Shown: positions 9,137 through 18,675, counted from the stretch's first letter. The stretch is 64,000 nt of DNA from Domibacillus antri (GCF_001936625.1 NZ_MSDU01000007.1:1-64000); one strand, 5' to 3'. Notes: a model not told the origin generated them from the sequence alone. Made by a program: numbers and translations.

Positions 9137-10588
9137 CTAATCAATGTAAGGGGCAAATTGTTCACTGGCTTCTTTTGCGCTCGATTCGATATCGACCATC
9201 GTCACTAAATCCAGCAAATTAAAGCGCCCGTCATGATGCCAGCCCGCTTCAGGGGATGTCATTGAACCTAAAGCGGTGATTCGGGTTACGCCTATTTTCC
9301 CAAGCTGCTCTGCCCATTTGAACAATTCTTCCGGATTTGCGGCGATGCCGGCTGTCTGGAGAAAAGTCCGGTGCGGGGCAATGACCGGCAAAATGTCGTC
9401 TATTTTGTTGAACGGCATCACTTTGATGACCCGGTTTAAACAGCTGGGCGCAAAGTGAATATCGCTCTCTTCATAGACAACCGTCCAATCACCGGTTTGA
9501 TTTCCCAGCACTTCATTATGAGGATGGGTAAAAAGGTTCATCTCTTCTTTTTGCCGCCATGTGGATAATGAAACGGATTCCTCTATTGAAAGGCCGCGGC
9601 GCGGATATGTTGTTTGAAAGTTTTCCAGCTCATGAGCCATAAATCGCGCAAATTCTCTTGGAGACACATTGCCGCCGTCTTGAACATAAAAAATGTGCGG
9701 TGAATAGCATCCTTGTTGATCAAACCGAATGACATCCAGCGCCGCCCGGTGAACAGACTGCCACGCTTTTCTCGTATCAAGGCTTGATTGAGAGACCATG
9801 CCAAAGCTGATTTTATGGCCGAATGGCAGGAAGCGGGTTGTAACCGGCATCCGGCTTTGAAGTGACTGCAGCGATTCATTGCCTCCATACCCGACCACCA
9901 CATCCGATTGTGTAAAGATGGACCGCTCCCGCTCTTCATCGCCGCCTTTCCACCAAACAACAGCGAAGCAGTCGGCTAATTTCGGTTCGATTTCTACTAA
10001 TAAATGAGCAAACCAGCCTGAAAACAGCGGCTCGCTGCTGGGAACTTTTCCGATATTTCCCGCCTTGACAAGCAGGCCCGAGATCAAGCTCCATAAAGGA
10101 AGAGCCGGCACATTCCCGGACCAAATATGCGTGATCAGCTCCGGGCCCATTGCCTTTGAAAAACCGCCTTTCACACGGGGCTGAAAGTCGTCCAGCATGA
10201 AGGGGTTGCCTAAATCCTCAACAAGAAAGCGCTGAAGCTCATGCTTTCGAAAGGTTTTTAAATAGGATGTCAGGCCGAGCCGGATGATTTCCGCATCATA
10301 GCCCGTGACAATGGGTAAAATCGTTTCAGCTTTTTGACGATGCGGCGAGCTCCGATCCAGAAGCCTGGCGATGGCTTGGTCGATGATATGAACAATGTCC
10401 GAAACAGAAAAGGACTTGAAAGTTTCCGTACTGGCTTTTTTCACCTTTTCAATGACCTTATCCATTTGTTCGCGGTTAAGAAGCGGGATTTCGACTTCGA
10501 CTGCTGCCTCTTTTCCTTGAAATGATAAGGTCTTTATTTCGAACTCTTCCACGCCTATATCGGGAAGATAACCGGCGCGTTCCTTCAT
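9137..10588 (-). CDS. LuxC-like acyl-CoA/acyl-protein reductase
   Basis: A 483-residue aldehyde-dehydrogenase-fold protein of the LuxC family, which reduces an acyl thioester with NADPH to an aldehyde. The likely acyl-accepting Cys is Cys294 in QQGCYSPH, close to the Cys286 of luminous LuxC. The cofactor region GNVPALPLWSLISG is at about 158-171. It starts as ATGA on the end of the LuxE-like gene, and the ABC ATPase follows 10 nt after its stop. No luxA, luxB or luxD is present, so light production is excluded. Here it is under TPP-riboswitch control, which suggests a substrate related to thiamine or its breakdown products rather than a fatty acid (inference). Confidence 0.88.
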   Translation of the reverse strand: MKERAGYLPDIGVEEFEIKTLSFQGKEAAVEVEIPLLNREQMDKVIEKVKKASTETFKSFSVSDIVHIIDQAIARLLDRSSPHRQKAETILPIVTGYDAEIIRLGLTSYLKTFRKHELQRFLVEDLGNPFMLDDFQPRVKGGFSKAMGPELITHIWSGNVPALPLWSLISGLLVKAGNIGKVPSSEPLFSGWFAHLLVEIEPKLADCFAVVWWKGGDEERERSIFTQSDVVVGYGGNESLQSLQSRMPVTTRFLPFGHKISFGMVSQSSLDTRKAWQSVHRAALDVIRFDQQGCYSPHIFYVQDGGNVSPREFARFMAHELENFQTTYPRRGLSIEESVSLSTWRQKEEMNLFTHPHNEVLGNQTGDWTVVYEESDIHFAPSCLNRVIKVMPFNKIDDILPVIAPHRTFLQTAGIAANPEELFKWAEQLGKIGVTRITALGSMTSPEAGWHHDGRFNLLDLVTMVDIESSAKEASEQFAPYID

Positions 10589-11673
10589 TCTGAAAGCCCC
10601 TTTGCTCCATTTAAAAATTCTTCTGCTGCAATTGAACAGCCTTTTGCTTCCGTTCCTTGCACTCTTCCTAAGAGCAGGAATCCGTGATCCAGCTCGACAC
10701 CGACATCTTCTGTCAAAATGGTCGTAACGGAGTTGGCATTGCCTAAATCACAGTGGACGAGCACACCGCGTTCCCCCTTAGGCACCTCATTGCCTGTTAA
10801 AGGGTTAATAACGCGGGTGCGTATCCAGTGCGGACCGGATTTAACGGACGGGATCTGTTCATTTCCATCATCGTAAAATTGTGTACTAAGCTCGGTCATG
10901 CCGTACATATTGATACAATTTGACCGCTTTACACCGAGAGCGTCGGAGAGCAGGCGGTAAAAATCCGTTAAGGACAGTTCTTTTGATTGGTTTTTAAAAC
11001 CGCCTGTATCAAGGATCCTGCTGCCTTTTGGCAAAGCAAATGTTTTGCCCATTCTTTCTAATTCTTCGAGCATATGAACAAAGCTAAAGCTAGCGCCTAA
11101 AAGGGCATATGGCTCACCTGTTTCTTCAGCACGGCGCAGTTCCTCCAGCAAGCGCTCTATATCGATGCCGCTGTCATTCATAAGATAGTGGCTGCCGTCT
11201 GTGCCAAACTCGTTCACAGCAAGCGCCAAGTAATGGGCCAGTGATGAATTAGGCATCGTCTGCTCGGTGGGAAAGAGTATTCCCATGCGGATTTTTTCTG
11301 TCTTTTTCATAAACCGCTCTTTGAAGTTTGCGATCATCGATTGATCAAAAAGCTGCAAATCCGGATGATAATGCTTTCCTTTAATGCCTTGTGTCGTTCC
11401 GCTCGTCATAAAAATCGCAGCCGCTTTTTCCGAATCTGTACAGCTTAGTGTGACTTCCTTAAATGCATTGATCGGAACAGGGGGGATATCCCGCCATGTT
11501 TTCACCATTCTTGGTGTTTTCCCTTTTTGCATACAAAATGTCCGGTAGGGCAGATTGGATTGATATTGATACGAATATAAACGCAAAGCCATTTCATTAA
11601 AATCCGTTTCTTCAGAACGGTCCTTTTGTATAAATTGAGCAACTTGCTGCACGATGTCCTGATGTGGTTTCAT
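10585..11673 (-). CDS. LuxE-like acyl-protein synthetase
   Basis: A 362-residue member of the LuxE/acyl-adenylating family, which activates a carboxylic acid with ATP and holds the acyl group before passing it to LuxC. It shows TSGTTQGIKGK near residues 90-100 (phosphate-binding loop of adenylate-forming enzymes), NMYGMTE at mid-length, and Cys346 in KGCSIAAEEF, placed 16 residues from the end like the acyl-carrying Cys of LuxE. Start ATG 11673 follows AAAGGACGGG. It is the first gene after a TPP riboswitch and terminator. The pairing with LuxC predicts an ATP- and NADPH-driven carboxylate reductase. Confidence 0.87.
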   Translation of the reverse strand: MKPHQDIVQQVAQFIQKDRSEETDFNEMALRLYSYQYQSNLPYRTFCMQKGKTPRMVKTWRDIPPVPINAFKEVTLSCTDSEKAAAIFMTSGTTQGIKGKHYHPDLQLFDQSMIANFKERFMKKTEKIRMGILFPTEQTMPNSSLAHYLALAVNEFGTDGSHYLMNDSGIDIERLLEELRRAEETGEPYALLGASFSFVHMLEELERMGKTFALPKGSRILDTGGFKNQSKELSLTDFYRLLSDALGVKRSNCINMYGMTELSTQFYDDGNEQIPSVKSGPHWIRTRVINPLTGNEVPKGERGVLVHCDLGNANSVTTILTEDVGVELDHGFLLLGRVQGTEAKGCSIAAEEFLNGAKGLSE

Positions 11674-11689
11674 TTTTTCCCGTCCTTTC

Positions 11690-11726
11690 GTAAAAAAATA
11701 AAAAACACTTTGCGCAAGCAAAGTGT
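11690..11726 (-). terminator. Riboswitch-linked terminator before the LuxE-like gene
   Basis: On the minus strand, ACACTTTGC and GCAAAGTGT (9-bp stem, 4-nt loop, 11705-11726) are followed by a long T-rich tract (11690-11704). It lies 18 nt after the aptamer and before the first gene, as in transcription-terminating THI elements. Confidence 0.85.
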
Positions 11727-11744
11727 AAATAATAAATATCTTTC

Positions 11745-11840
11745 ATCACTTTCCCTGCGCTGGCATTACCCAACAGGTTATAACGGTCTACGGCAGATTA
11801 GCCGTACTCTCAGCCTGATTCCACAGACCCCCGGGGATTC
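11745..11840 (-). promoter_or_regulatory. TPP riboswitch (THI element) controlling the LuxE/LuxC/ABC/SDR operon
   Basis: Read on the minus strand, the conserved THI-box words occur in order: GGGGGTCT, CAGGCTGAGAG, a closed P3 arm (GTACGGC with GCCGTA), AGACC pairing back to GGTCT, TAACCTG, GGTAATGCCAGCG and AGGGAA. These match the TPP aptamer core. The outer P1 pairing is not obvious by eye, which is the one weak point. With the terminator at 11690-11726 it should switch the six-gene operon off when TPP is plentiful. Confidence 0.88.
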
Positions 11841-11863
11841 TATTCGACAAAAGTCTACTCCTT

Positions 11864-11892
11864 ATTAAAATAGAATGCAATAGATTTGTCAC
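11864..11892 (-). promoter_or_regulatory. Putative sigma-A promoter of the riboswitch operon
   Basis: On the minus strand, GTGACA (-35) and TTTAAT (-10) are separated by 17 nt, about 24 nt before the aptamer. The match is imperfect. Confidence 0.4.
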
Positions 11893-12067
11893 ACATATCT
11901 GATTTTTGTTACGAAGGATACGAAGGGATTGAAACCTTAATTGTTGTTTTTTCGACAATGTTCGACATTTTTCGAAAAATATATATTGCTTTCACATATT
12001 GGCCTATATATGATAGGTTTAATCATTTTTATCTTTTATATTGGATGATGAGGAAGGCGGTATTTTA

Positions 12068-14842
12068 ATGGAACCTCTTCAACTGTCTTATCAAGCGGAT
12101 ATCGTCGTTTTATCGATCTTCATTGCCGTCATTGGTGCGTATACGTCTTTAGAATTAATGCATCGGTTTACTTCAGCGGAGCATAATCGCCTTTTCTGGT
12201 TAACAGGCAGTTCTGTAATGCTGGGGATTAGTGTGTGGGCTATGCATTTTACCGGGATGCTTTCATTTCATTCCGTTCATCAATACGATGCAGGCTTAAC
12301 ATTTGTTTCGCTGCTCGCATCGATTTCAAGCATAACGATTGCTTTTTTCTTTTTTTATAAACAAAAGGAAAGAAAGCGGAAATTCATACAGAGCGGCGCG
12401 ATAATGGGTCTTGGTGTTATCACCATGCATTATATCGGAATGAATACCATGAATCTCGTATTCACCGTACACTATCAGGTCCCGCTTGTCATTTTATCGG
12501 TGATCTACGCGATTGCTTTATCCACTCTTTTTCTTTTTTTATGGGAACGCCTTCAATATGAAAAATATCAAACGATTATGATGAAGACAGGGGCGGCTGT
12601 TTTATTCGGATTGGCGATTTCATCGATCCATTATGTAGGTATGTTTGCGGTGAAACTTCAACCGAACTACCTGGCCGAACATGTGCTGGAAATGAATCAA
12701 AATTCATTAGTCATGGCTGTAGCAGCGGTCGTTTTTCTCTTGGCTGGAACGGGTCTTGTCGTCTCTCATAAGACCAAAACAGAAGCTGAACGGAACGCGC
12801 ACCGTCAAGAACTTCAGTATCTGTCTCTGTTTAAGCATAATACAGATGGAATCTTTATTTTTAATAAAGATGGGATGGTTTTGAATGCGAATGCAGCAGC
12901 TGAAGCTTTAACAGGATATACGCTGGAAGAGTTAAAAGGGACGACATTTAATGCTTATATTCATCCGGATGACCATTCTTTTGTTTCAATGGTTTTTGAT
13001 AAATCGTTAGAAGGGACGCCGTATGAATTTCAAGTACGGATTCATCATAAAGACGGGCACGAACTTTCTTTGCAGGTCAAAATGGTCCCGATGCTTTTAG
13101 AAGGCCGCATTGACGGGGTGCATACCATTGTCAAAGATATTACAAATCGGCTGAAGATTGAGAAACAGTTAAAGGAAAAAGAGGAGCAGTACCGGTTAAT
13201 TGCCGAAAACTCGTCCGATTTGATCCGGATTGTCGAAGTAGACGGTACTGTGAGCTATGCTTCTCCTTCGCATCAGCATGTTTTAGGCTATTCGCCAGAT
13301 GAGCTGGTTGGAAAGCGGTATGATGCCATTGTTCATCCGGATGATCGGGAAAATTTAAAGAAAAAATATGCTTATCATTTCCAGGAAAAAAAAAGCGCCA
13401 TTGTGGAGTACCGATCTTGGCATAAAGAAGGCTACTGGATATGGATTGAAGCCCATAGTTCTCCGATCATGAATGATGGAGTGATGTCGCATTTTGTTGT
13501 CACCGCCCGGGAAATTACGGAACGTAAACAGTATGAAGAAAAGTTGGAAAAAATGGCCTTTTATGATGTATTAACGGGCATTCCAAACCGGCGGTTATTT
13601 TATGACCGGCTCTCGCAAACCATTACAAAAGCAAAGAGGAATAACGGGGAACTTGCGCTTTTTTATTTAGATTGCGACCGGTTCAAATGGGTCAATGATA
13701 CGTATGGGCACGATACCGGCGATCTGCTGTTGAAGGGGTTTGTGGAAAGAGTGCAAAAATGCATTCGGGAAACCGACACATTAGCCCGCTTCGGCGGGGA
13801 TGAATTCGCGATTCTGTTGGACGGTTTTGACACCGTTCAAGATGTCGGGCGCATTGCGGATCGAATTATTCAAAACATACAGGTTCCGTGGAATCTCAAT
13901 GGACATGAATTCATCACGACGTCTTCCATCGGCATTGCCCTTTTTCCGAATGATGGATTGGATATGGATACACTGCTGGCCCATGCTGATCAAGCCTTGT
14001 ATCAGTCAAAAGAAAAAGGCCGGAATATGTATCATTTCTTTACTGACGAACTGGCGACACAGATTACAAGAACAATGGAAATAGAAGAAGGATTGAGGCA
14101 AGCTGTTTCCAAAGAACATTTTCATTTAGTTTATCAGCCGCAAATGAATATTCAAGAAGGCAGGCAGGCCGGAGTAGAGGCTTTATTGAGGTATACCCAT
14201 CCGCAAATCGGTATGATTCCTCCATTGGAATTTATTCCTCTATGTGAAAAAAACGGCATTATGAATGAAGTGACAGAATGGGTTATAAGAGAAGCCTTTA
14301 AACAGCAAAAAGAGTGGGAAAAAGCCGGATATGGACAAATATCCATTGTTATTAACATTTCTTCATCTGTGATTGAAGACCAGCTGTTTCCCGAAACGGT
14401 TCAGCAATATATGGACGAGTTTGAAATACGTCCGGGTACAATGGAATTTGAATTGACAGAAGCTACGCTGGTGAACAATATAGATCAAGTGTATTCTTTC
14501 ATGCATAAAATGAAAGAACTGGGCATCGGTATTTCGTTTGATGATGCCGGGGTAGGCTATTCGTCTTTCAAAAATTTGAAGGACATGCCGATTGACAAAT
14601 TGAAGATTGACCGTTCCTATATAATGGACATTCCTTTGAAGGAAAAGGACCGGGCCATCATAGAAAGCCTATTATCGCTTGCCGTCCGTTTAGGATTCGA
14701 TGTCGTATGTGAAGGCGTCGAAACAAAAGAACAGCTCATATACCTTCAAGAGAAAGGCTGTAAATTCGTACAAGGTTACTATTATAGTGAACCGCTCACA
14801 AAAGAAAAGATTGAAACGGCCTGGTTAAACCAAAACATATAA
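12068..14842 (+). CDS. MHYT-PAS-PAS-GGDEF-EAL c-di-GMP cyclase/phosphodiesterase
   Basis: A 924-residue membrane sensor enzyme. The N-terminal MHYT domain has seven predicted helices with repeats MHFTGM, MHYIGM and IHYVGM, which may bind copper and sense O2, CO or NO. Two PAS domains follow (about 255-370 and 375-490). The cyclase domain has an intact RFGGDEF (576-580) preceded by the inhibitory-site R567xxD570. The EAL domain keeps EAL, NIS, ELTE, FDD, LKID, CEGVE and QGY, so both activities look possible. ATG 12068 follows AGGAAGGCGG. The gene is monocistronic. It is a plausible source or sink of c-di-GMP for the PelD receptor encoded at 22.5 kb. Confidence 0.93.
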   Translation: MEPLQLSYQADIVVLSIFIAVIGAYTSLELMHRFTSAEHNRLFWLTGSSVMLGISVWAMHFTGMLSFHSVHQYDAGLTFVSLLASISSITIAFFFFYKQKERKRKFIQSGAIMGLGVITMHYIGMNTMNLVFTVHYQVPLVILSVIYAIALSTLFLFLWERLQYEKYQTIMMKTGAAVLFGLAISSIHYVGMFAVKLQPNYLAEHVLEMNQNSLVMAVAAVVFLLAGTGLVVSHKTKTEAERNAHRQELQYLSLFKHNTDGIFIFNKDGMVLNANAAAEALTGYTLEELKGTTFNAYIHPDDHSFVSMVFDKSLEGTPYEFQVRIHHKDGHELSLQVKMVPMLLEGRIDGVHTIVKDITNRLKIEKQLKEKEEQYRLIAENSSDLIRIVEVDGTVSYASPSHQHVLGYSPDELVGKRYDAIVHPDDRENLKKKYAYHFQEKKSAIVEYRSWHKEGYWIWIEAHSSPIMNDGVMSHFVVTAREITERKQYEEKLEKMAFYDVLTGIPNRRLFYDRLSQTITKAKRNNGELALFYLDCDRFKWVNDTYGHDTGDLLLKGFVERVQKCIRETDTLARFGGDEFAILLDGFDTVQDVGRIADRIIQNIQVPWNLNGHEFITTSSIGIALFPNDGLDMDTLLAHADQALYQSKEKGRNMYHFFTDELATQITRTMEIEEGLRQAVSKEHFHLVYQPQMNIQEGRQAGVEALLRYTHPQIGMIPPLEFIPLCEKNGIMNEVTEWVIREAFKQQKEWEKAGYGQISIVINISSSVIEDQLFPETVQQYMDEFEIRPGTMEFELTEATLVNNIDQVYSFMHKMKELGIGISFDDAGVGYSSFKNLKDMPIDKLKIDRSYIMDIPLKEKDRAIIESLLSLAVRLGFDVVCEGVETKEQLIYLQEKGCKFVQGYYYSEPLTKEKIETAWLNQNI

Positions 14843-14872
14843 TAATATAGACGGGCTATGTACTGTCAAAAT

Positions 14873-14930
14873 AAACACATCCCTTTATCCGCTGTGCTTC
14901 GTCTGATAAGGGATGTGTTTTGTTTTTAAA
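14873..14930. terminator. Bidirectional terminator
   Basis: AAACACATCCC-TTTATC (14873-14889) pairs with GATAAGGGATGTGTTT (14905-14920), with T on the + side and A on the other, between convergent genes. Confidence 0.85.
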
Positions 14931-14936
14931 AATTTT

Positions 14937-17270
14937 TTATTTAAATGAGCCGTTTTTTAATCCATATGTTTTTAATTTTCGGTATAGTGTACTTCGCGAG
15001 ATCCCTAAATGTTCTGCGGCGCCGCTCATGCTGTCTATTTTATTTATGGCTTCTTCAATCAGCTGCTTTTCGGCATCCTGCAGAGACTGAGGTCCATTGT
15101 TGCTGCGGGATGGACCGTTAAACATCAATTCGGCGGGGAAATGCTCTTTGCCAATAAAGTCGCTGTTCATAGCGAGAATAAACGCCCGCTCAATAATGTT
15201 TTTCAATTCGCGTATATTGCCGGGCCACTGGTATGTTTGTAATAAATGCAAGGCGTCACTCGCTATTTGTACCGGCCCTTTTCCGTAGTACAAGTGAAAA
15301 TGGCGGGCAAATTGTTCCGCCAGCTGAGGAAGATCTTCCATTCGTTTTCGCAGCGGCGGAATGGTAATAGATAGTACATGGAGCCGGTAATATAAATCAG
15401 ATCGGAAGGACCCTTGATAGGCAATTTCTTCTTTCAGGCTTTTGTTTGTGGCGGCAATGATCCGGACATTAATAGGGCGTTCTGTATGTTCGCCGAGCCT
15501 CGTTACTTTTCGTGATTCCAGAACGCGAAGGAGAGACACCTGCAAATCGAGCGGCATATCGCCGATTTCATCGAGAAAAAGCGTCCCGCCATCGGCTGCT
15601 TCAAATTTTCCGGGCTGACCGCCTTTTTTGGCGCCCGTAAACGCTCCGTCTGTAAACCCGAACAATTCGCTTGCGATCAGTTCCCGCGGGATCGCTCCCG
15701 CATTAATGGCGATAAAAGGACCGTTCTTTCGATGGCTCTCTTTATGAATCGCATGGGCCATCACTTCTTTTCCGGAGCCGGTTTCCCCGAAAATCAATAC
15801 ATTTGCATCCGATTCAGCAGCGCCCCTTGCGACCTTTAATTCGTTTTGAAAGACCGGATTTCGGGTATGAATGTTATGAAATGTTACGACTGCTTTCTTT
15901 TCATCATCTGATTGAGCCAAATCCTTTTTCGGCTTCAGAATAATCACTTTATTCATTTTGAATACATCAAGGTCAATCGAATGGTACATATATTGCATCT
16001 TCAGATCTTCTATCATTTCTTCCGTAAACAAATGACCGATATGAAGGCGGAGTTCTTTTGCCGCACTTGGGTTGGTGTAAATGACTTCCTGTTCATCATT
16101 GATGACGATCACCATTTCATCGCTTACTTGTGCCCATCCTTGTACGGCTTTTTTCCAATTCAGCTGCTCCAGCTCAAAAAAATTCGCCTTTTTTTTGAAA
16201 TAAGGGAAAGCTTGAACAGCGCCTTTGGAGTCCCATACAATCGAAAACTGGCCGGAGCTGTCAATTTTTCCGATGCGGACAGGCCGGGATAAATGCTGGC
16301 TGTTCTTTTCAATTTTTACCGGCCCGCATGGTGTGTGAAAGGTTTTCTCTCTTAACGAGAGCAGTACATTTTTATAGTCGAAGGCAGCATCGTTTTTCAA
16401 TTCATCGAGCAGCATCTTGACACCGAGATAGGTATTGAACATTAAGGAAGAGACGACAATCTCCTCTCCAAAACGGCTCTTCATTTTAGCGGTAAATGCA
16501 TGGTTCTCAGGCGAATCAATCGACTGAAAATAACTTCCTCCGCCATAATGGCCCGCGCAGTATTTTTCTCCTATGGCTTTAATTTCTGTTTCTTTCGTGA
16601 TCGGGCTGAAAATCGGCAGTTTCTTCGGATTCAGACCAAGCCGATAAAATGTCCGGTAAAAGGGAATTAAGCTGTCACCGACGATTGTGGAGAAAATGGC
16701 ATCCGCTTTGCTGTTTATAATCGTTTGACATTCTTCTGTAAATTGTGAATGACCGAATGGATAATAGTGTTCTCCGGCTACTTTTCCATTTAATGATTTA
16801 ATATATTTTTTCACTTGCTTATTTGTTTCTCTTGGATAAATGTAGTCATTGCCGATTAAATAAATATTTGGGCCGACGTTTTCGATTATGAATTTCATCA
16901 TCGTATCGACTTGCTGGTTCGGAACTTCTCCTGTGTAAAGGACATGCGGATGTGTTTCGTGGCCTTCGTATAAAGCGGGATAGAGAAGAAGGCATCCATA
17001 TTTTTCAAGGACAGGCAAAATCGCTTTTCGGCAGGCGGATGTGTAGGTGCCGATAAAAATACGCACACCCTCCTTTGCGAGTGCTTCCGCTTGTTTTCGG
17101 GTTTCTGCCGGATCGGATTGAATGTCGCGAATGATCAATTGAATGAGGTCCTGTTTATGAATGGTATTGGCGTTATGTTCATCTAATGCAAAAATAGAGG
17201 CGTCAAATATGGCTTTTTCTGTAAAAGCTGTCGTGCCGGTTAACGAGAATAATAAGCCGATCGTATGCAT
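14937..17270 (-). CDS. Sigma-54 activator with N-terminal AmiC-like amide sensor
   Basis: A 777-residue enhancer-binding protein. Residues 1-370 form a type-1 periplasmic-binding fold like AmiC/FmdD, but there is no signal peptide (it begins [12 protein letters not shown]), so it senses ligand in the cytosol. A short PAS-like part lies around 400-450. The AAA+ domain has [15 protein letters not shown] (sigma-54 contact) and [10 protein letters not shown] Fis-type helix-turn-helix, [16 protein letters not shown], closes the protein. ATG 17270 follows AAGGAGGAAC; earlier in-frame starts lack a ribosome site. It is divergent from amiE, whose promoter is a -24/-12 type, so it is very likely the amide-responsive activator of the amidase operon. 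Confidence 0.92.
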   Translation of the reverse strand: MHTIGLLFSLTGTTAFTEKAIFDASIFALDEHNANTIHKQDLIQLIIRDIQSDPAETRKQAEALAKEGVRIFIGTYTSACRKAILPVLEKYGCLLLYPALYEGHETHPHVLYTGEVPNQQVDTMMKFIIENVGPNIYLIGNDYIYPRETNKQVKKYIKSLNGKVAGEHYYPFGHSQFTEECQTIINSKADAIFSTIVGDSLIPFYRTFYRLGLNPKKLPIFSPITKETEIKAIGEKYCAGHYGGGSYFQSIDSPENHAFTAKMKSRFGEEIVVSSLMFNTYLGVKMLLDELKNDAAFDYKNVLLSLREKTFHTPCGPVKIEKNSQHLSRPVRIGKIDSSGQFSIVWDSKGAVQAFPYFKKKANFFELEQLNWKKAVQGWAQVSDEMVIVINDEQEVIYTNPSAAKELRLHIGHLFTEEMIEDLKMQYMYHSIDLDVFKMNKVIILKPKKDLAQSDDEKKAVVTFHNIHTRNPVFQNELKVARGAAESDANVLIFGETGSGKEVMAHAIHKESHRKNGPFIAINAGAIPRELIASELFGFTDGAFTGAKKGGQPGKFEAADGGTLFLDEIGDMPLDLQVSLLRVLESRKVTRLGEHTERPINVRIIAATNKSLKEEIAYQGSFRSDLYYRLHVLSITIPPLRKRMEDLPQLAEQFARHFHLYYGKGPVQIASDALHLLQTYQWPGNIRELKNIIERAFILAMNSDFIGKEHFPAELMFNGPSRSNNGPQSLQDAEKQLIEEAINKIDSMSGAAEHLGISRSTLYRKLKTYGLKNGSFK

Positions 17271-17292
17271 TATGTTCCTCCTTCCGTTGTCA

Positions 17293-17325
17293 GTCTCAAA
17301 ATAAGACAGTGTGTCAAAATGAGAC
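17293..17325. promoter_or_regulatory. Two tandem operator/enhancer sites for the amidase activator
   Basis: GTCTCAAAATAAGAC (17293-17307) and GTGTCAAAATGAGAC (17311-17325) are near-identical 15-mers with dyad symmetry, centres 18 bp apart. They lie just upstream of the regulator gene, about 165-185 bp before the likely amiE transcription start, and could serve both activation and autoregulation. Confidence 0.65.
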
Positions 17326-17387
17326 AAACAATGTACAAGGTTTAGTATACACAATTTTAATAATTCTGAAAACTTAATGCTAGTTGA

Positions 17388-17408
17388 ATTGTGTCAATTT
17401 GACACAAT
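17388..17408. promoter_or_regulatory. Promoter-proximal enhancer palindrome
   Basis: ATTGTGTCA and TGACACAAT flank ATT, a perfect 9-bp dyad. Its core GTGTCAATTTGACAC matches the two sites at 17293-17325. It is centred about 85 bp before the expected amiE start, a usual distance for a sigma-54 enhancer. Confidence 0.7.
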
Positions 17409-17458
17409 CAATTTTGTCGAAAAAACGAGAAATCCCGTAAAATAGGCTTTTTTCATCA

Positions 17459-17475
17459 TTGGCACGCTAGTTGCA
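17459..17475 (+). promoter_or_regulatory. Sigma-54 (-24/-12) promoter of amiE
   Basis: TTGGCAC, five bases (GCTAG), then TTGCA matches the TGGCAC-N5-TTGC consensus exactly. Transcription should begin near 17483, about 75 nt before the amiE ATG. Confidence 0.88.
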
Positions 17476-17557
17476 ATAGTAACAGTAATCCCGGACAATC
17501 CATACCGTTAGCGGATTTTCATGGGCAGACATTAAAATTGAAGGGAGACAGGATGAG

Positions 17558-18604
17558 ATGAGACATGGAGACATTAGCAGCAGCAAAGACACGGTAGGGG
17601 TAGCAGTCGTCAATTACAAAATGCCGCGGCTTCATACGAAAGAAGAAGTGCTGGAAAACTGCCGCAATATCAGTGATATGATTATCGGAATGAAAAAAGG
17701 GCTTCCCGGTATGGATCTCGTTGTATTTCCGGAGTACAGCACACAAGGAATTATGTACGATGAACAGGAAATGAATGAAACCGCTACGACGATACCGGGA
17801 CCGGAAACGGACATTTTTGCCGAAGCGTGCCGTAAAGCGAATGTTTGGGGCGTGTTTTCCGTAACGGGGGAACGTCATGAAGATCATCCGGTTAAAACGC
17901 CGTATAACACGCTGATCTTAATGAACAACCGCGGGGAAATTGTTCAAAAATATCGGAAAATACTTCCATGGAACCCGATCGAAGCCTGGTATCCCGGCGA
18001 TACAACCCATGTCGCTGAAGGCCCTAAAGGAATGAAAATCAGCTTAATTATCTGTGATGACGGCAACTATCCGGAAATTTGGCGTGATTGTGCCATGAAA
18101 GGCGCGGAACTCATTGTCCGATGCCAGGGGTATATGTATCCGGCTAAAGAGCAGCAAATTATGGTGGCGAAAACGATGGCCTGGATGAACACATCGTATG
18201 TGGCCGTGGCAAATGCGAGCGGATTTGATGGCGTCTATTCATTTTTCGGCCATTCAAGCCTGATCGGATTCGACGGCAGTGTTCTCGGAGCTTGCGGAAC
18301 AGAAGAAAACGGCATTCAGTATGCGGAAATGTCGATTTCTCAAATTCGTGATGCCCGTCAAAACTGGCAGTCGCAAAACCATTTATTTAAGCTTCTTCAC
18401 CGCGGCTATACGGGCACGATTAAATCAGGCGACGGCGATAAAGGGGTAGCGGAGTGTCCATTTGATTTTTACCGTACGTGGGTAATGGACGCGGAGCAGG
18501 CAAGGGAAAACGTAGAAAAAATTACGCGCCGGACTGTCGGAACAGCAGAATGTCCGATCGAAGGAATTCCGCACGAAGAAATAGAGCAGGAAGCCGGAAA
18601 ATAA
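17558..18604 (+). CDS. amiE: Aliphatic amidase AmiE
   Basis: A 348-residue nitrilase-superfamily enzyme that hydrolyses short aliphatic amides such as acetamide or propionamide to the acid and ammonia (EC 3.5.1.4). The catalytic triad is at the canonical positions Glu59 (VVFPEY), Lys134 (KYRKIL) and Cys166 (IICDDGN). The N-terminus MRHGDISSS is that of known AmiE proteins, which confirms ATG 17558; GGGAGACAGGATGAG precedes it. Its length fits the 346-348 of the family. It is the first gene of amiE-amiB-amiS behind a sigma-54 promoter, serving nitrogen or carbon supply. Confidence 0.97.
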   Translation: MRHGDISSSKDTVGVAVVNYKMPRLHTKEEVLENCRNISDMIIGMKKGLPGMDLVVFPEYSTQGIMYDEQEMNETATTIPGPETDIFAEACRKANVWGVFSVTGERHEDHPVKTPYNTLILMNNRGEIVQKYRKILPWNPIEAWYPGDTTHVAEGPKGMKISLIICDDGNYPEIWRDCAMKGAELIVRCQGYMYPAKEQQIMVAKTMAWMNTSYVAVANASGFDGVYSFFGHSSLIGFDGSVLGACGTEENGIQYAEMSISQIRDARQNWQSQNHLFKLLHRGYTGTIKSGDGDKGVAECPFDFYRTWVMDAEQARENVEKITRRTVGTAECPIEGIPHEEIEQEAGK

Positions 18605-18617
18605 GATAAAAAATGTT

Positions 18618-18647
18618 ATGGAGGCACGCCATCTGGTCTGCCTCCAT
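18618..18647 (+). other. Hairpin between amiE and amiB
   Basis: ATGGAGGCA (18618-18626) and TGCCTCCAT (18639-18647) form a 9-bp stem without a T-run. It probably stabilises the amiE transcript or lowers downstream expression rather than ending transcription. Confidence 0.6.
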
Positions 18648-18675
18648 TCCTATACTTGCGTGAGGAGGAAGCTGT

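Noticed and set aside
9137-11673. A bioluminescence (lux) operon
   Set aside because: Only LuxC- and LuxE-like genes are present; there is no luxA, luxB or luxD, and the operon carries a TPP riboswitch and an importer.
11886-12068. A 60-codon frame before the MHYT gene
   Set aside because: No ribosome site, no recognisable product, and AT-rich promoter-like sequence.
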